Below, in pieces: positions 1 to 7,105 of a stretch of DNA of 13,031 nt. Position 1 is the stretch's first letter. The number at the start of each line of letters is the position of its first letter. This stretch comes from Pseudomonadota bacterium (GTDB taxonomy: Bacteria > Pseudomonadota > Alphaproteobacteria > Rhizobiales > Rhizobiaceae): positions 1-13,031 of the forward strand of contig JAEYTV010000469.1 in assembly GCA_023433855.1 (NCBI GenBank). The letters are read 5' to 3'. Below the pieces are notes generated by a model, which was given only the letters and a program-made list of their open reading frames with translations, made no database searches and was not told the origin of the DNA. The position numbers and the translations under genes were made by a program.

Positions 1-721
1 GGATGATTCCTGCCATATCAAGTGTCACGCGCACGACCAGAGAGGAAAGACAGAGCGGCATGACGTGGCGGACGATGATCCTGAGCGGCGATGCGCCCAT
101 CAGGCGGACGGCGGAGATAAACTCGGAGTGACGGAACGTCATCGTCTCGGCGCGGGCGATGCGCGCATAGGGCGGCCACGACGTTACAGCGATGGCTATC
201 ACGGCGTTCTCAATTCCGGGACCCAGAGCGGCAACGAGTGCCAGGGCCAAAACCAGTTTCGGAAAGGCGAGGAAGATGTCGGTGATCCGCATCAGGACCG
301 CATCCACCCATCCGCCGGCATAGCCGGCCACCGTGCCCATGATCAGACCGACGGGAGCGGCAATGACGGCCACAAGCACCACGACGAACAATGTGAGCCG
401 CGATCCGTAAATGAGGCGCGACAGGATATCACGTCCTTGATCGTCGGTGCCAAGCAGATGGCCGGAAGAACCCGGTGGCAGCAGCCGCGAATTGCGCAGA
501 TCGCCTTGCACTGGATCATGCGGCGCAAGCACATTGGCAAAGATCGCCACAAGCACCAGCGACAGGATGATGCCGAGGCCAAGGACGGCCAACCGATTGG
601 CGGAGAACCGGCGCCAGATCACATAGGCCCGTCCGAGCCGGGCCTGCCGGCGCGAGCCGGGCTGCTCGGAAAGCAGCCATTCCCGGGTATACGGTTTCAA
701 ACCGGTGTCAACGGCGCTCAT
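1..721 (-). CDS. DppC-like dipeptide/oligopeptide ABC transporter permease (3' end cut by window edge)
   Basis: This is the second inner-membrane permease of a peptide-type ABC importer. About 240 codons are visible and the frame is open to the left edge, so the C-terminus is outside the window. The start is the ATG at 721, which overlaps the stop of the upstream permease gene in an ATGA arrangement, a sign of translational coupling. The protein has a basic cytoplasmic N-terminus, a first membrane segment near residues 44-66, then the family signature LGTDDQGRDILSR at residues 90-102, typical of DppC/OppC proteins. Further hydrophobic segments follow near 108-135 and 145-168, and the start of the EAA loop that contacts the ATPase is seen around 202-222 (SAVRLMGASPLRIIVRHVMP). 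Family assignment is firm; the transported substrate is unknown and could be dipeptides, other small peptides or peptide-like compounds. Confidence 0.93.
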   Translation of the reverse strand, partial: MSAVDTGLKPYTREWLLSEQPGSRRQARLGRAYVIWRRFSANRLAVLGLGIILSLVLVAIFANVLAPHDPVQGDLRNSRLLPPGSSGHLLGTDDQGRDILSRLIYGSRLTLFVVVLVAVIAAPVGLIMGTVAGYAGGWVDAVLMRITDIFLAFPKLVLALALVAALGPGIENAVIAIAVTSWPPYARIARAETMTFRHSEFISAVRLMGASPLRIIVRHVMPLCLSSLVVRVTLDMAGII

Positions 722-1785
722 CGGCTTCGCGTCCTCGGGTCGAGCGTCCGGTAGAGAAGATCGGACAGGGTATTGATGGCGACGAAGACGGAGCCGATCA
801 CGATCGTGCCTCCGAGCACCGCGTTCATGTCGGCATTCTGCAGCGAGTTGGTGATGTAGAGGCCGAGCCCCGGCCAGGAGAAGATCGTTTCCGTCAGTAC
901 CGAACCTTCGAGCAGCCCCGCATAGGAAAGTGCGATAACCGTCACAAGCGGCACCGCCGCGTTCCTGAGCGCATGGAACCAGATGATCCTCGTCTCCGAG
1001 AGCCCCTTGGCCCGGGCTGCGACCACATACTCCTGTGAAAGCTCGTTCAGCATGAAGGAACGCGTCATTCGGCTGATATAGGCGAGCGAAAAATAGCCGA
1101 GCAGTCCCCCCGGCAGGATGATGTGGCGGAACAGGTCCCAGGCGACCTCCCATTGCCTCTGCCAGATAGCATCGAACAGAAAGAAGCCCGTGGTCGGCGT
1201 GAACGTGTATTCATACACAATGTCGATCCGTCCTGGATAAGCGACCCAGCCGAGCTTGGCGTAGAACAGAACCAGCGCAAGCAGTCCGAGCCAGAAGATC
1301 GGGACCGAATAGCCGATCAGGCCGATCACGCGGACGATCTGGTCGACGATCGAGCCGCGTTTCACCGCCGCCAGCACGCCGAGCGGAACGCCGAGCAGCG
1401 CGCCGATGACCGTCCCGACCGTAGCAAGTTCGACCGTTGCCGGAAACACCCGGGCAATGTCCGTCATGACGGGATTGGTCGTGAGGACGGACGTGCCGAA
1501 ATCGCCGGAAAGCGCCTGTTTGACGTAGATCCAGAACTGCTGGTAGAGCGGCAGGTTCAAGCCCAGTTCTTCGCGAACACGCTCCACCACATGCGCCGGC
1601 GCGCGATCACCCACAATCGCCAGTGCGGGGTCAATCGGCACCACGCGCCCGATGAAGAAGGTGACGGCCAGCAGTCCAAACAAGCTTGTGCCAACCGTGA
1701 CCATGAAGCGGCCCACGGCCATCCCATAGGACGAGGCACGGCGGCGGTTGCGCCGTGTCACTATCGTCGTGTCGGTGAGGGTCAA
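718..1785 (-). CDS. DppB-like dipeptide/oligopeptide ABC transporter permease
   Basis: First inner-membrane permease of the peptide-type importer, 355 residues. The start chosen is a TTG at 1785 because an AAGGA ribosome-binding site sits 8 nt upstream (1794-1798); the next ATG, 21 codons in, would remove a basic N-terminal tail (RRNRRRASS) but lacks this support. A membrane segment lies near residues 30-48, followed by the periplasmic loop that is usual in DppB (RVVPIDPA, then REELGLNLPLYQQFWIYV). Membrane segments follow near 118-140, 150-176 and 280-300, and the last near 322-345. The EAA-type coupling loop is at about 252-280 (EYVVAARAKGLSETRIIWFH, then RNAAVPL). The gene begins 18 nt after the binding-protein stop and its own stop overlaps the next permease start. 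The substrate cannot be read from the permease; the dipeptidase gene upstream suggests dipeptides. Confidence 0.94.
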   Translation of the reverse strand: MTLTDTTIVTRRNRRRASSYGMAVGRFMVTVGTSLFGLLAVTFFIGRVVPIDPALAIVGDRAPAHVVERVREELGLNLPLYQQFWIYVKQALSGDFGTSVLTTNPVMTDIARVFPATVELATVGTVIGALLGVPLGVLAAVKRGSIVDQIVRVIGLIGYSVPIFWLGLLALVLFYAKLGWVAYPGRIDIVYEYTFTPTTGFFLFDAIWQRQWEVAWDLFRHIILPGGLLGYFSLAYISRMTRSFMLNELSQEYVVAARAKGLSETRIIWFHALRNAAVPLVTVIALSYAGLLEGSVLTETIFSWPGLGLYITNSLQNADMNAVLGGTIVIGSVFVAINTLSDLLYRTLDPRTRSR

Positions 1786-1793
1786 GCAGGCAG

Positions 1794-1798
1794 TCCTT
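1794..1798 (-). promoter_or_regulatory. Ribosome-binding site that supports the TTG start of the DppB-like gene
   Basis: On the minus strand the sequence reads AAGGA followed by 8 nt and then TTG at 1785. It lies in the 18-nt gap after the stop of the peptide-binding protein. The only later in-frame ATG near the N-terminus is at codon 22, so this site decides the start. Confidence 0.65.
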
Positions 1799-1803
1799 CG
1801 CCG

Positions 1804-3447
1804 CTACTCCTTGGATACCGTGTAGACGAAGTTGGTATCGAAGCTCGGACCAAGCTTGTAATCCTTCAGCTGGGACGAATAACCAGCCACTTCGATCTGC
1901 TGGTAGAGAAAAACATAGGGGCTGTTTGCCAGGATCTTCCTCTGCAGGTCTTCGTAGATCGCTGCGCGCTTGGCGGAGTCCTTCTCAAGCAGGGCGCCTT
2001 GGGCGGCCTCCTCGAGTTCCTTGGGCACGTCCCATGCATTGCGCCATGCAAGCGTTTTGTTGGTTCCGGCATCGGAATTGTCATAGTTGATGACGAAGGT
2101 CTCGGCATTCGAGTTGGGGTCGAAATAGTCCGAACCCCACTGGCCGATATACATGTCGTGGGTGCGGGCACGGAACTTGGTCAGTGTCTGCTTGCCGTCG
2201 CCGGGGATGATCTCCATCTTGATCCCTGCCTGGGCCAGGGTCTGCTGCACGCTTTCGGCTATGCCGGTGACTGGCTGTATATTGCGCACGTCCATGGTGA
2301 CGGTGAAGCCGTCCTTGAGCCCAGCTTTTTCCAGGAGTTCCTTCGCCTTGGCGACATCAAGCTTGTATGGCTTGTCCTCGATCGCCCCAAGCTGCCCCTT
2401 CGGAAGGAAGGTCTGGTGGACCTCGCCGATGCCCTTGATCAGGGTTGCGCCTATCGCATCGTAGTCAACCAGATATTTCATCGCCTCAGCCACTTCCGGC
2501 TTTGCGAGGTTCGGGTTCTTCTGGTTGAGGCTGAAGAAGTAGATCGTCCCCTTCGGCGCCGAGGTGACCGAAATGCCTTCCTTCTTCGACACCGCTTCGA
2601 CATCGCCCGGCTCGAGATTGCGGGCGACGTCGATATCGCCGTTTTCCAGTGCCAGACGCTGTCCGGCGCTTTCCTTCATGTGCCGGTAGATGACACGTTT
2701 CAGCTTCGGCGCCTCGCCGTAATAATTCGGGTTCGCCTCCATGATGACCGCCTCGTTCGCCCGCCAGGCCAGCACCTTGTAAGGGCCGGAGCCGGCATAC
2801 CCGGTCTTCATCCACTCGTTGCCGAAGTCCGTGTCGAACTTGTAGTCGTCCGAAGGCGTGACTTGCTTGGCATGTTCCATCACCACCTTCTTGTCGACGA
2901 CGGAGGCGACGGTCGCCGTCAGCACGTTGAGGACGAAGCTTGGCGCGTAGGGCTTGTCGACGGTGAACACGAAGGTCGTGTCGTCACTCGCCTTCGCCTT
3001 TTCCGTGATGTTGTCCTTGTTGAGCCCGAACTGCGTGAGCAGGAACGCCGGTGTCTTGTCGAGCTTCACCGCGCGTTCAAAGGAGAAAGCCACGTCGTCG
3101 GCCGTGATTGGATTGCCCGAAGCGAACTTCAGGCCAGACTTGAGCTTGAACGTGTAATTCAACCCGTCATCGGAGATCGTCCAGCTTTCCGCGAGGTCAC
3201 CGACCACCTTGGAGGTGTCGTTGGGGTCGAGGCCGACGAGCTTGCTGTAGCTGTTGGCGGTCACCTCGGCACTGGAGAGTTCGAACGCCTCGCCGGGATC
3301 AAGTGTGATGATGTCGTCGATGGCAAATCCTTCGACCAGAGTGTCGGCCGGCGTGACCGCGAAGGCCTGCGGCGCGGCTGCCAGCATGAGAGACATCGCG
3401 GCACCGGTGGACAATGCGCGAATGTTTTGAGTGAGCAAATGCAACAT
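1804..3447 (-). CDS. Peptide-type ABC transporter substrate-binding protein (SBP family 5)
   Basis: Periplasmic binding protein of the Dpp/Opp type, 547 residues, the normal length for the family. The start is the ATG at 3447, with AGGGA 9 nt upstream (3457-3461); a longer open frame to 3504 would put a charged tail in front of the signal peptide and is rejected. Residues 1-30 form a Sec signal peptide (basic NIR, hydrophobic core, AAAPQAFA with probable cleavage after A30). The mature protein shows family 5 landmarks: the early VGLDPNDTSKVVGDLAESW, LNYTFKLKSGLKFASGNPITADDVAFSFERA, then SGPYKV, NPNYYG and YLVDYDAI. The gene lies between the dipeptidase gene (44 nt upstream) and the two permease genes, so it delivers ligand to the DppB/DppC-like pair. 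Ligand identity is unknown; dipeptides are the simplest guess from the neighbouring peptidase. Confidence 0.94.
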   Translation of the reverse strand: MLHLLTQNIRALSTGAAMSLMLAAAPQAFAVTPADTLVEGFAIDDIITLDPGEAFELSSAEVTANSYSKLVGLDPNDTSKVVGDLAESWTISDDGLNYTFKLKSGLKFASGNPITADDVAFSFERAVKLDKTPAFLLTQFGLNKDNITEKAKASDDTTFVFTVDKPYAPSFVLNVLTATVASVVDKKVVMEHAKQVTPSDDYKFDTDFGNEWMKTGYAGSGPYKVLAWRANEAVIMEANPNYYGEAPKLKRVIYRHMKESAGQRLALENGDIDVARNLEPGDVEAVSKKEGISVTSAPKGTIYFFSLNQKNPNLAKPEVAEAMKYLVDYDAIGATLIKGIGEVHQTFLPKGQLGAIEDKPYKLDVAKAKELLEKAGLKDGFTVTMDVRNIQPVTGIAESVQQTLAQAGIKMEIIPGDGKQTLTKFRARTHDMYIGQWGSDYFDPNSNAETFVINYDNSDAGTNKTLAWRNAWDVPKELEEAAQGALLEKDSAKRAAIYEDLQRKILANSPYVFLYQQIEVAGYSSQLKDYKLGPSFDTNFVYTVSKE

Positions 3448-3491
3448 TGTTTCTGTTCCCTGCTTTTTGTTATCGCGTCTTGACGAGCGGC

Positions 3492-4541
3492 CTACGAGAG
3501 CCACGCTTTCCCAAGGACTCTCAGCCAGTTTTCACGACACAACTTGGCGAGGTCACTGCCAGCGTATCCTTCGGCTTTCAGGGCCGCAACCAGATTCTGG
3601 TTGCCGGCAGCATCCTGAATTTCCTCAGGAATCGAAGCTCCGTCGAAATCGGAACCAAGTGCCACGTGGTCAACTCCCATGCGCTCGACGAGATGGTTGA
3701 CATGTCGAACCATTGTCGAGATCGGGGTCGAAACATCGTCCCGTGCGTCGGATCGCAACATGGTGACCGCATAGTTGAGGCCGACCAGTCCGCCGCTTTC
3801 CTTGATCGCGTCAAGCTGCCTGTCGGTCAGGTTGCGCGCCACCGGGGTGAGTGCATGAGAGTTCGAATGGCTGGCGATCAGCGGCTGCTCGGAGGTTTTG
3901 GCGACATCCCAGAAACCCTTTTCCGTAATGTGGGAGAGATCGATGAGGATGCCGAGGCGGTTGCAAGCGCGAACGAGTTCGAAGCCGAGGTCGGTCAAGC
4001 CGGGCCCCGTATCGGGTGACATGGGAAAGGAGAAAGGAACGCCATGGCCAAAGATGTTGTGGCGGCTCCAGACGGGCCCCAGTGAACGGAGGCCCGCCGC
4101 ATGGAAAACGTGCAGGTTGTTGAGGTCGGCGTCGATCGCCTCGCAGCCTTCCATGTGCATCACCGCGGCGAAGATGCCTTCGTCCATCGCCTTGCGGATT
4201 TCGGCAACCGACCGGCACAGCCGCCATGCACCGGCTCGGTCCAGCCGTACAGCGATGGCTGCCTCTTCGAGAGCGATCGCGACGGAGGAGAGATGATCGA
4301 TAGGCGCCGAAAGCGGCGTTTGGTAGTGCCCTCTATCGTCCGGCTCCTTCAATACAAGGTCGCCGGAGGGAATGTAGATGGCGCAGAGGCCTCCGGCCAG
4401 CCCGCCGGCCCTTGCACGGGGAGCGTCGATATGGCCGGCGGACGTTCCCTCGATGAACTCGGCAACCGGATCACCCCCTGCCTTCATGCTCCGCCAGAGC
4501 CGCAGAAGCACGTCGTTGTGGCCGTCGAACACCAGTTCCAT
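3492..4541 (-). CDS. Membrane dipeptidase homologue (peptidase family M19)
   Basis: Zinc-dependent dipeptidase of the renal/membrane dipeptidase family, 349 residues. Family members split dipeptides, including some with a D-residue at the C-terminal side. The start is the ATG at 4541, preceded by GGGA 8 nt upstream; the frame extends to 4619 but the extra residues do not look like the family. Metal and active-site motifs are all present: DGHND (H8, D10), MHMEGCEAI (E131), LIDLSHI (H204), SHSNSHAL (H225) and GSDFDG (D298). No signal peptide is seen, so the enzyme is predicted to be cytoplasmic, acting on peptides after import. It sits directly upstream of the peptide-binding protein gene, which supports that role. 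Bacterial M19 proteins have varied substrates, so the exact peptide is unknown. Confidence 0.93.
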   Translation of the reverse strand: MELVFDGHNDVLLRLWRSMKAGGDPVAEFIEGTSAGHIDAPRARAGGLAGGLCAIYIPSGDLVLKEPDDRGHYQTPLSAPIDHLSSVAIALEEAAIAVRLDRAGAWRLCRSVAEIRKAMDEGIFAAVMHMEGCEAIDADLNNLHVFHAAGLRSLGPVWSRHNIFGHGVPFSFPMSPDTGPGLTDLGFELVRACNRLGILIDLSHITEKGFWDVAKTSEQPLIASHSNSHALTPVARNLTDRQLDAIKESGGLVGLNYAVTMLRSDARDDVSTPISTMVRHVNHLVERMGVDHVALGSDFDGASIPEEIQDAAGNQNLVAALKAEGYAGSDLAKLCRENWLRVLGKAWLS

Positions 4542-4631
4542 GAAGTTATTCCCGAACGTTGTGGAGCGATCCCGAGGTGAGTTATGACCCGATCCTAGCC
4601 CGCGGATCGCCCCGCGCAAGGCACAAAGCGG
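4542..4631 (-). other. 90-nt gap between the purine module and the dipeptide module
   Basis: This is one of only three gaps above 40 nt inside the cluster. On the minus strand it holds a 6-bp stem (CGATCC at 4604-4609 pairing with GGATCG at 4590-4595, loop of 8 nt), without a following T-tract, so it is not a clear intrinsic terminator. A weak promoter-like pair (TTGCGC at 4614-4619 and TAGGAT at 4592-4597, spacing 16) can be read here but matches the consensus poorly. The gap marks the border between two gene sets and could host a secondary promoter or an RNA processing site. No copy of the operator palindrome found upstream of the LacI gene is present. Confidence 0.35.
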
Positions 4632-5309
4632 TCAGAGCTTCCAGGATCCTTCTCCGGCCGACTTCAGCAGCGGGGTGCGAAAGACGCCAACCACCCGGCT
4701 GCGCCACTGGGAGCCAACGTTGTCCAGTCTCTCCCCCCAGCGTTCCGACTGCAGCATGGCAGCACCGATCACCACCGGTTCGACGTCGATCGCCTCCAAC
4801 AGCGACAATGCCGATGCGATCGACGTGCCGCTTGAGATCACGTCGTCGACGAGCGCAACCCGTTTGCCTCGGATTAGCGGCAGCATGCGCGGGTCGACAT
4901 AGAGCCTTTTCTGCTGCTCCGGCGTGGTGATCGACGCCAGCGGAACGGAAAGCCTATCTTCATACCAGAACTTCCTGGATGTCCCGAGCGGCACGTAGCG
5001 GGGGAACCCGAGACCACGCGCCACGGCTGCCGCAAGCGTCAGGCCGAGCGTCGGGAGGCCGAGGATCACTTCCGGGCGGTAGGCAGAAAGCTTGGGGCCA
5101 AGCCGGCTGGCAAGCAGATCCAGGACCTCGAAGCTTGCCTGGTTGACGATCAGCGAGGCGAGCGCCTGCTCGCCGCCGGCAAGCGGGCGGATCGGTAGCT
5201 TGATCTGGCTGCCGTCGTCGAGGGTCGCCGGGAAGAAACCGGAGAACGGGCCTGCTGTGTCAAAACTTCCAGGCGGATGGACTGCCTGCCAGAATTCGTG
5301 CGGTTCCAT
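4632..5309 (-). CDS. Type I phosphoribosyltransferase, probably purine salvage
   Basis: Soluble enzyme of 225 residues that should attach a nucleobase to PRPP. The PRPP-binding motif is clear at residues 151-164 (VALVDDVISSGTSI, with the acidic pair D155-D156). An earlier segment, LGLPTLGLTLAAAVARGLG (84-102), fits the beta-strand and helix that precede the flexible loop, and SRKFWYEDRLSVPL (111-124) resembles the RK-containing segment of adenine and xanthine phosphoribosyltransferases. The start is the ATG at 5309, two nt after the stop of the adenine deaminase gene (TGA CG ATG); the longer open frame to 5462 overlaps the deaminase and is rejected. By position, the likely substrate is adenine or, after deamination, hypoxanthine, giving AMP or IMP. 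The base specificity is inference from context and is not visible in the sequence. Confidence 0.85.
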   Translation of the reverse strand: MEPHEFWQAVHPPGSFDTAGPFSGFFPATLDDGSQIKLPIRPLAGGEQALASLIVNQASFEVLDLLASRLGPKLSAYRPEVILGLPTLGLTLAAAVARGLGFPRYVPLGTSRKFWYEDRLSVPLASITTPEQQKRLYVDPRMLPLIRGKRVALVDDVISSGTSIASALSLLEAIDVEPVVIGAAMLQSERWGERLDNVGSQWRSRVVGVFRTPLLKSAGEGSWKL

Positions 5310-5311
5310 CG

Positions 5312-7105
5312 TCAGACCCGTTCGAGGATCTCGAGGATCGGTGACTCCAGCAGTGTGCCGGTCGTCACGTCCGCAATCCCTCGGTCGGTCTGGTGCGGGC
5401 CGGCATTGCAGGCAAGCGTCGCACCGAAACAGGCCTTGAAGATGAGAAGCGGCGGCTGCCATGCGACGACGCGATCCATCGCGGCACGGATGTTTTCGAA
5501 GCCTTCCGCCACCTCCACCATCGGCGCGTCCGAGACAAGACCGGACAAGGGCAGCGGCAGGAGCGCTTCAACCTTGCCTCCGGTCGCCACCGCCATGCCG
5601 CCGCCACACTCGATCACCGCATTGGCAGCAGTTGCCATGTCGGCCGGATCGGCACCGAAGACGGTAAGGTTGTGGCTGTCATGAGCAAGTGTCGTGGCAA
5701 ACGCGCCCTTCCACTCTCCCCAGCCTGTCAGGAACCCAAGACGGGTGCGGCTGTCGGCGCGGCCGTGGCGGTGGGTCACCGCGATCAGCGTTGTCCCCTC
5801 CGGGGGTACCACATAGCCGTCAACGACATCCGCAACCGTCTGCCCCCAGGTGGTGAAGCGTGGGCGGTCGATCGTCGCGATCTTGACCTTCCTGCCCTCG
5901 GCTTGAAGTTGGAAGTCACTTTTGCTGAGCGGTCCAAGCCTGACCGACTGCCGCAGTGGAGACGCATCGGCCGGCACAAGATCGACAGCCATCCTTCCAT
6001 TGCGGGCAACGGTCGTGCCGCTGGCGAGCACCTGGAGGGGCCGAAAGTCCTCAAGATCCTCGAAGATCACGATATCGGCTCTTCGTCCTGCGGCGATAAG
6101 GCCGAGATCGGCACGGCCGATCCGCACAGAAGCGTTCAGGGTTGCTGCCTGCAGGGCCCATTCCGGTTTCAGTCCGTAACGGACGAGCCTGCGGACCACA
6201 TCGTCGAGCCCACCTGCCTTCACAAGGTCGTCCGGGAAGACGTCGTCGGTGCAGAGCGTCAGTGTCTGGGGCAGGTTGCCGAGCCTGTTGAGGGCGACGA
6301 CGAATTCCGGCAGCAGGTGATCATGAGATCCTCGCAGCTCGATCGTGAGACCTGCGCGCAGCTTGGCGATGAGATCGTCGCCCGACACCAGCTCGTGATC
6401 GGATGTGACGCCCGCGGTCATGAAAGCGGCCAGTTCGGGACCCGCAAGCCCGCGTGCATGGCCGCACACGAGTTTCTCGGACGTCAGCGCAGTCTGCACG
6501 ATAGCACTGATGCGCGGTTCCCGCTCGATGACGCCGCGCATGTTCATCACTTCCGCAAGACCGGCGATCTTCGGCCAGAACAGCATCTCCTCGATCGCGC
6601 TCACGTCGAAGTCCGCCCCGGCCACTTCGTAACCGGGGGCCGATGGCACCGACGAAGGTGCCAGTACGACAGCCCGCAACGGCAGGACCTTCACCGCCTC
6701 GAGAGCCCAGGCCACCCCTTCGATGCCATGGACATTGCCAAACTCGTGTGGATCCCAGACCACCGTGGTCACCCCGCGAGGCAGGACTGCGCCCGCATAC
6801 GTGGCGGGAGTGACCATCGAGCTTTCGATGTGCATGTGGGTGTCGATCAGGCCGGGCGAAACAAAGGCACCGGAAGCATTGATGACTTCGGCGGCATCCG
6901 TACGGCTGCTCGGCTCATGGACGCTGACGATCACCGGGCCGACGATGCCGATATCGGCAGGACGCAGTTCGCCAGTCGCCACATCGACCAGCGTCCCTCC
7001 CGTTATGAGGATGTCAAACGGGCCCTGGCCACGCGCTGCGGCAACGGCCCGGTCACGCAAGCCGGGTTCCGTGAATTCCTGTACGGTTGCTATAATGCTT
7101 TTCAC
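5312..7105 (-). CDS. ade: Adenine deaminase
   Basis: Metal-dependent amidohydrolase converting adenine to hypoxanthine and ammonia, 597 residues, close to the usual length of Ade-type enzymes (about 570-600). Motifs in order: FVSPGLIDTHMHIESSM (81-97, with metal ligands H90 and H92), WDPHE (117-121), GLAEVMN (182-188, with E185), CGHARGL (214-220, H216), TSDHE (234-238, H237) and LCTDDVFPDD (284-293, with the conserved acidic D287), then ALQAATLNAS and GLIAAGRRADIVIFEDL, typical of the family's beta-domain return. The C-terminal adenine deaminase domain follows (SHNLTVFGADPADMA, ECGGGMAV). The start is GTG at 7105: it overlaps the nucleoside hydrolase stop (GTGA) and has a strong GGAGG site 7 nt upstream. 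Placement between a nucleoside hydrolase and a phosphoribosyltransferase fits purine salvage. Many rhizobia carry more than one ade paralogue, so this need not be the housekeeping copy. Confidence 0.95.
   Translation of the reverse strand: MKSIIATVQEFTEPGLRDRAVAAARGQGPFDILITGGTLVDVATGELRPADIGIVGPVIVSVHEPSSRTDAAEVINASGAFVSPGLIDTHMHIESSMVTPATYAGAVLPRGVTTVVWDPHEFGNVHGIEGVAWALEAVKVLPLRAVVLAPSSVPSAPGYEVAGADFDVSAIEEMLFWPKIAGLAEVMNMRGVIEREPRISAIVQTALTSEKLVCGHARGLAGPELAAFMTAGVTSDHELVSGDDLIAKLRAGLTIELRGSHDHLLPEFVVALNRLGNLPQTLTLCTDDVFPDDLVKAGGLDDVVRRLVRYGLKPEWALQAATLNASVRIGRADLGLIAAGRRADIVIFEDLEDFRPLQVLASGTTVARNGRMAVDLVPADASPLRQSVRLGPLSKSDFQLQAEGRKVKIATIDRPRFTTWGQTVADVVDGYVVPPEGTTLIAVTHRHGRADSRTRLGFLTGWGEWKGAFATTLAHDSHNLTVFGADPADMATAANAVIECGGGMAVATGGKVEALLPLPLSGLVSDAPMVEVAEGFENIRAAMDRVVAWQPPLLIFKACFGATLACNAGPHQTDRGIADVTTGTLLESPILEILERV

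Noticed and set aside
65..754. A 229-codon plus-strand open frame at the left edge
   Set aside because: It runs opposite the DppC-like gene, which carries the LGTDDQGRD signature; the plus-strand product shows no domain.
1123..3483. A 786-codon open frame on the plus strand
   Set aside because: It lies opposite the peptide-binding protein and DppB-like genes, has no recognisable domain and reads as a codon shadow that is common in GC-rich DNA.
4590..4609. Stem-loop in the 90-nt gap as a terminator
   Set aside because: The stem is only six base pairs with an 8-nt loop and no T-tract follows on the minus strand.
4592..4619. Promoter-like pair TTGCGC / TAGGAT before the dipeptidase gene
   Set aside because: Only three and four of six bases match the consensus and the spacing is 16 nt, so it is not better than chance in this sequence.
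5310..5462. N-terminal extension of the phosphoribosyltransferase
   Set aside because: It would overlap 150 nt of the adenine deaminase gene, and the extra residues are Cys/Arg-rich without family similarity; the ATG at 5309 is two nt after the deaminase stop.
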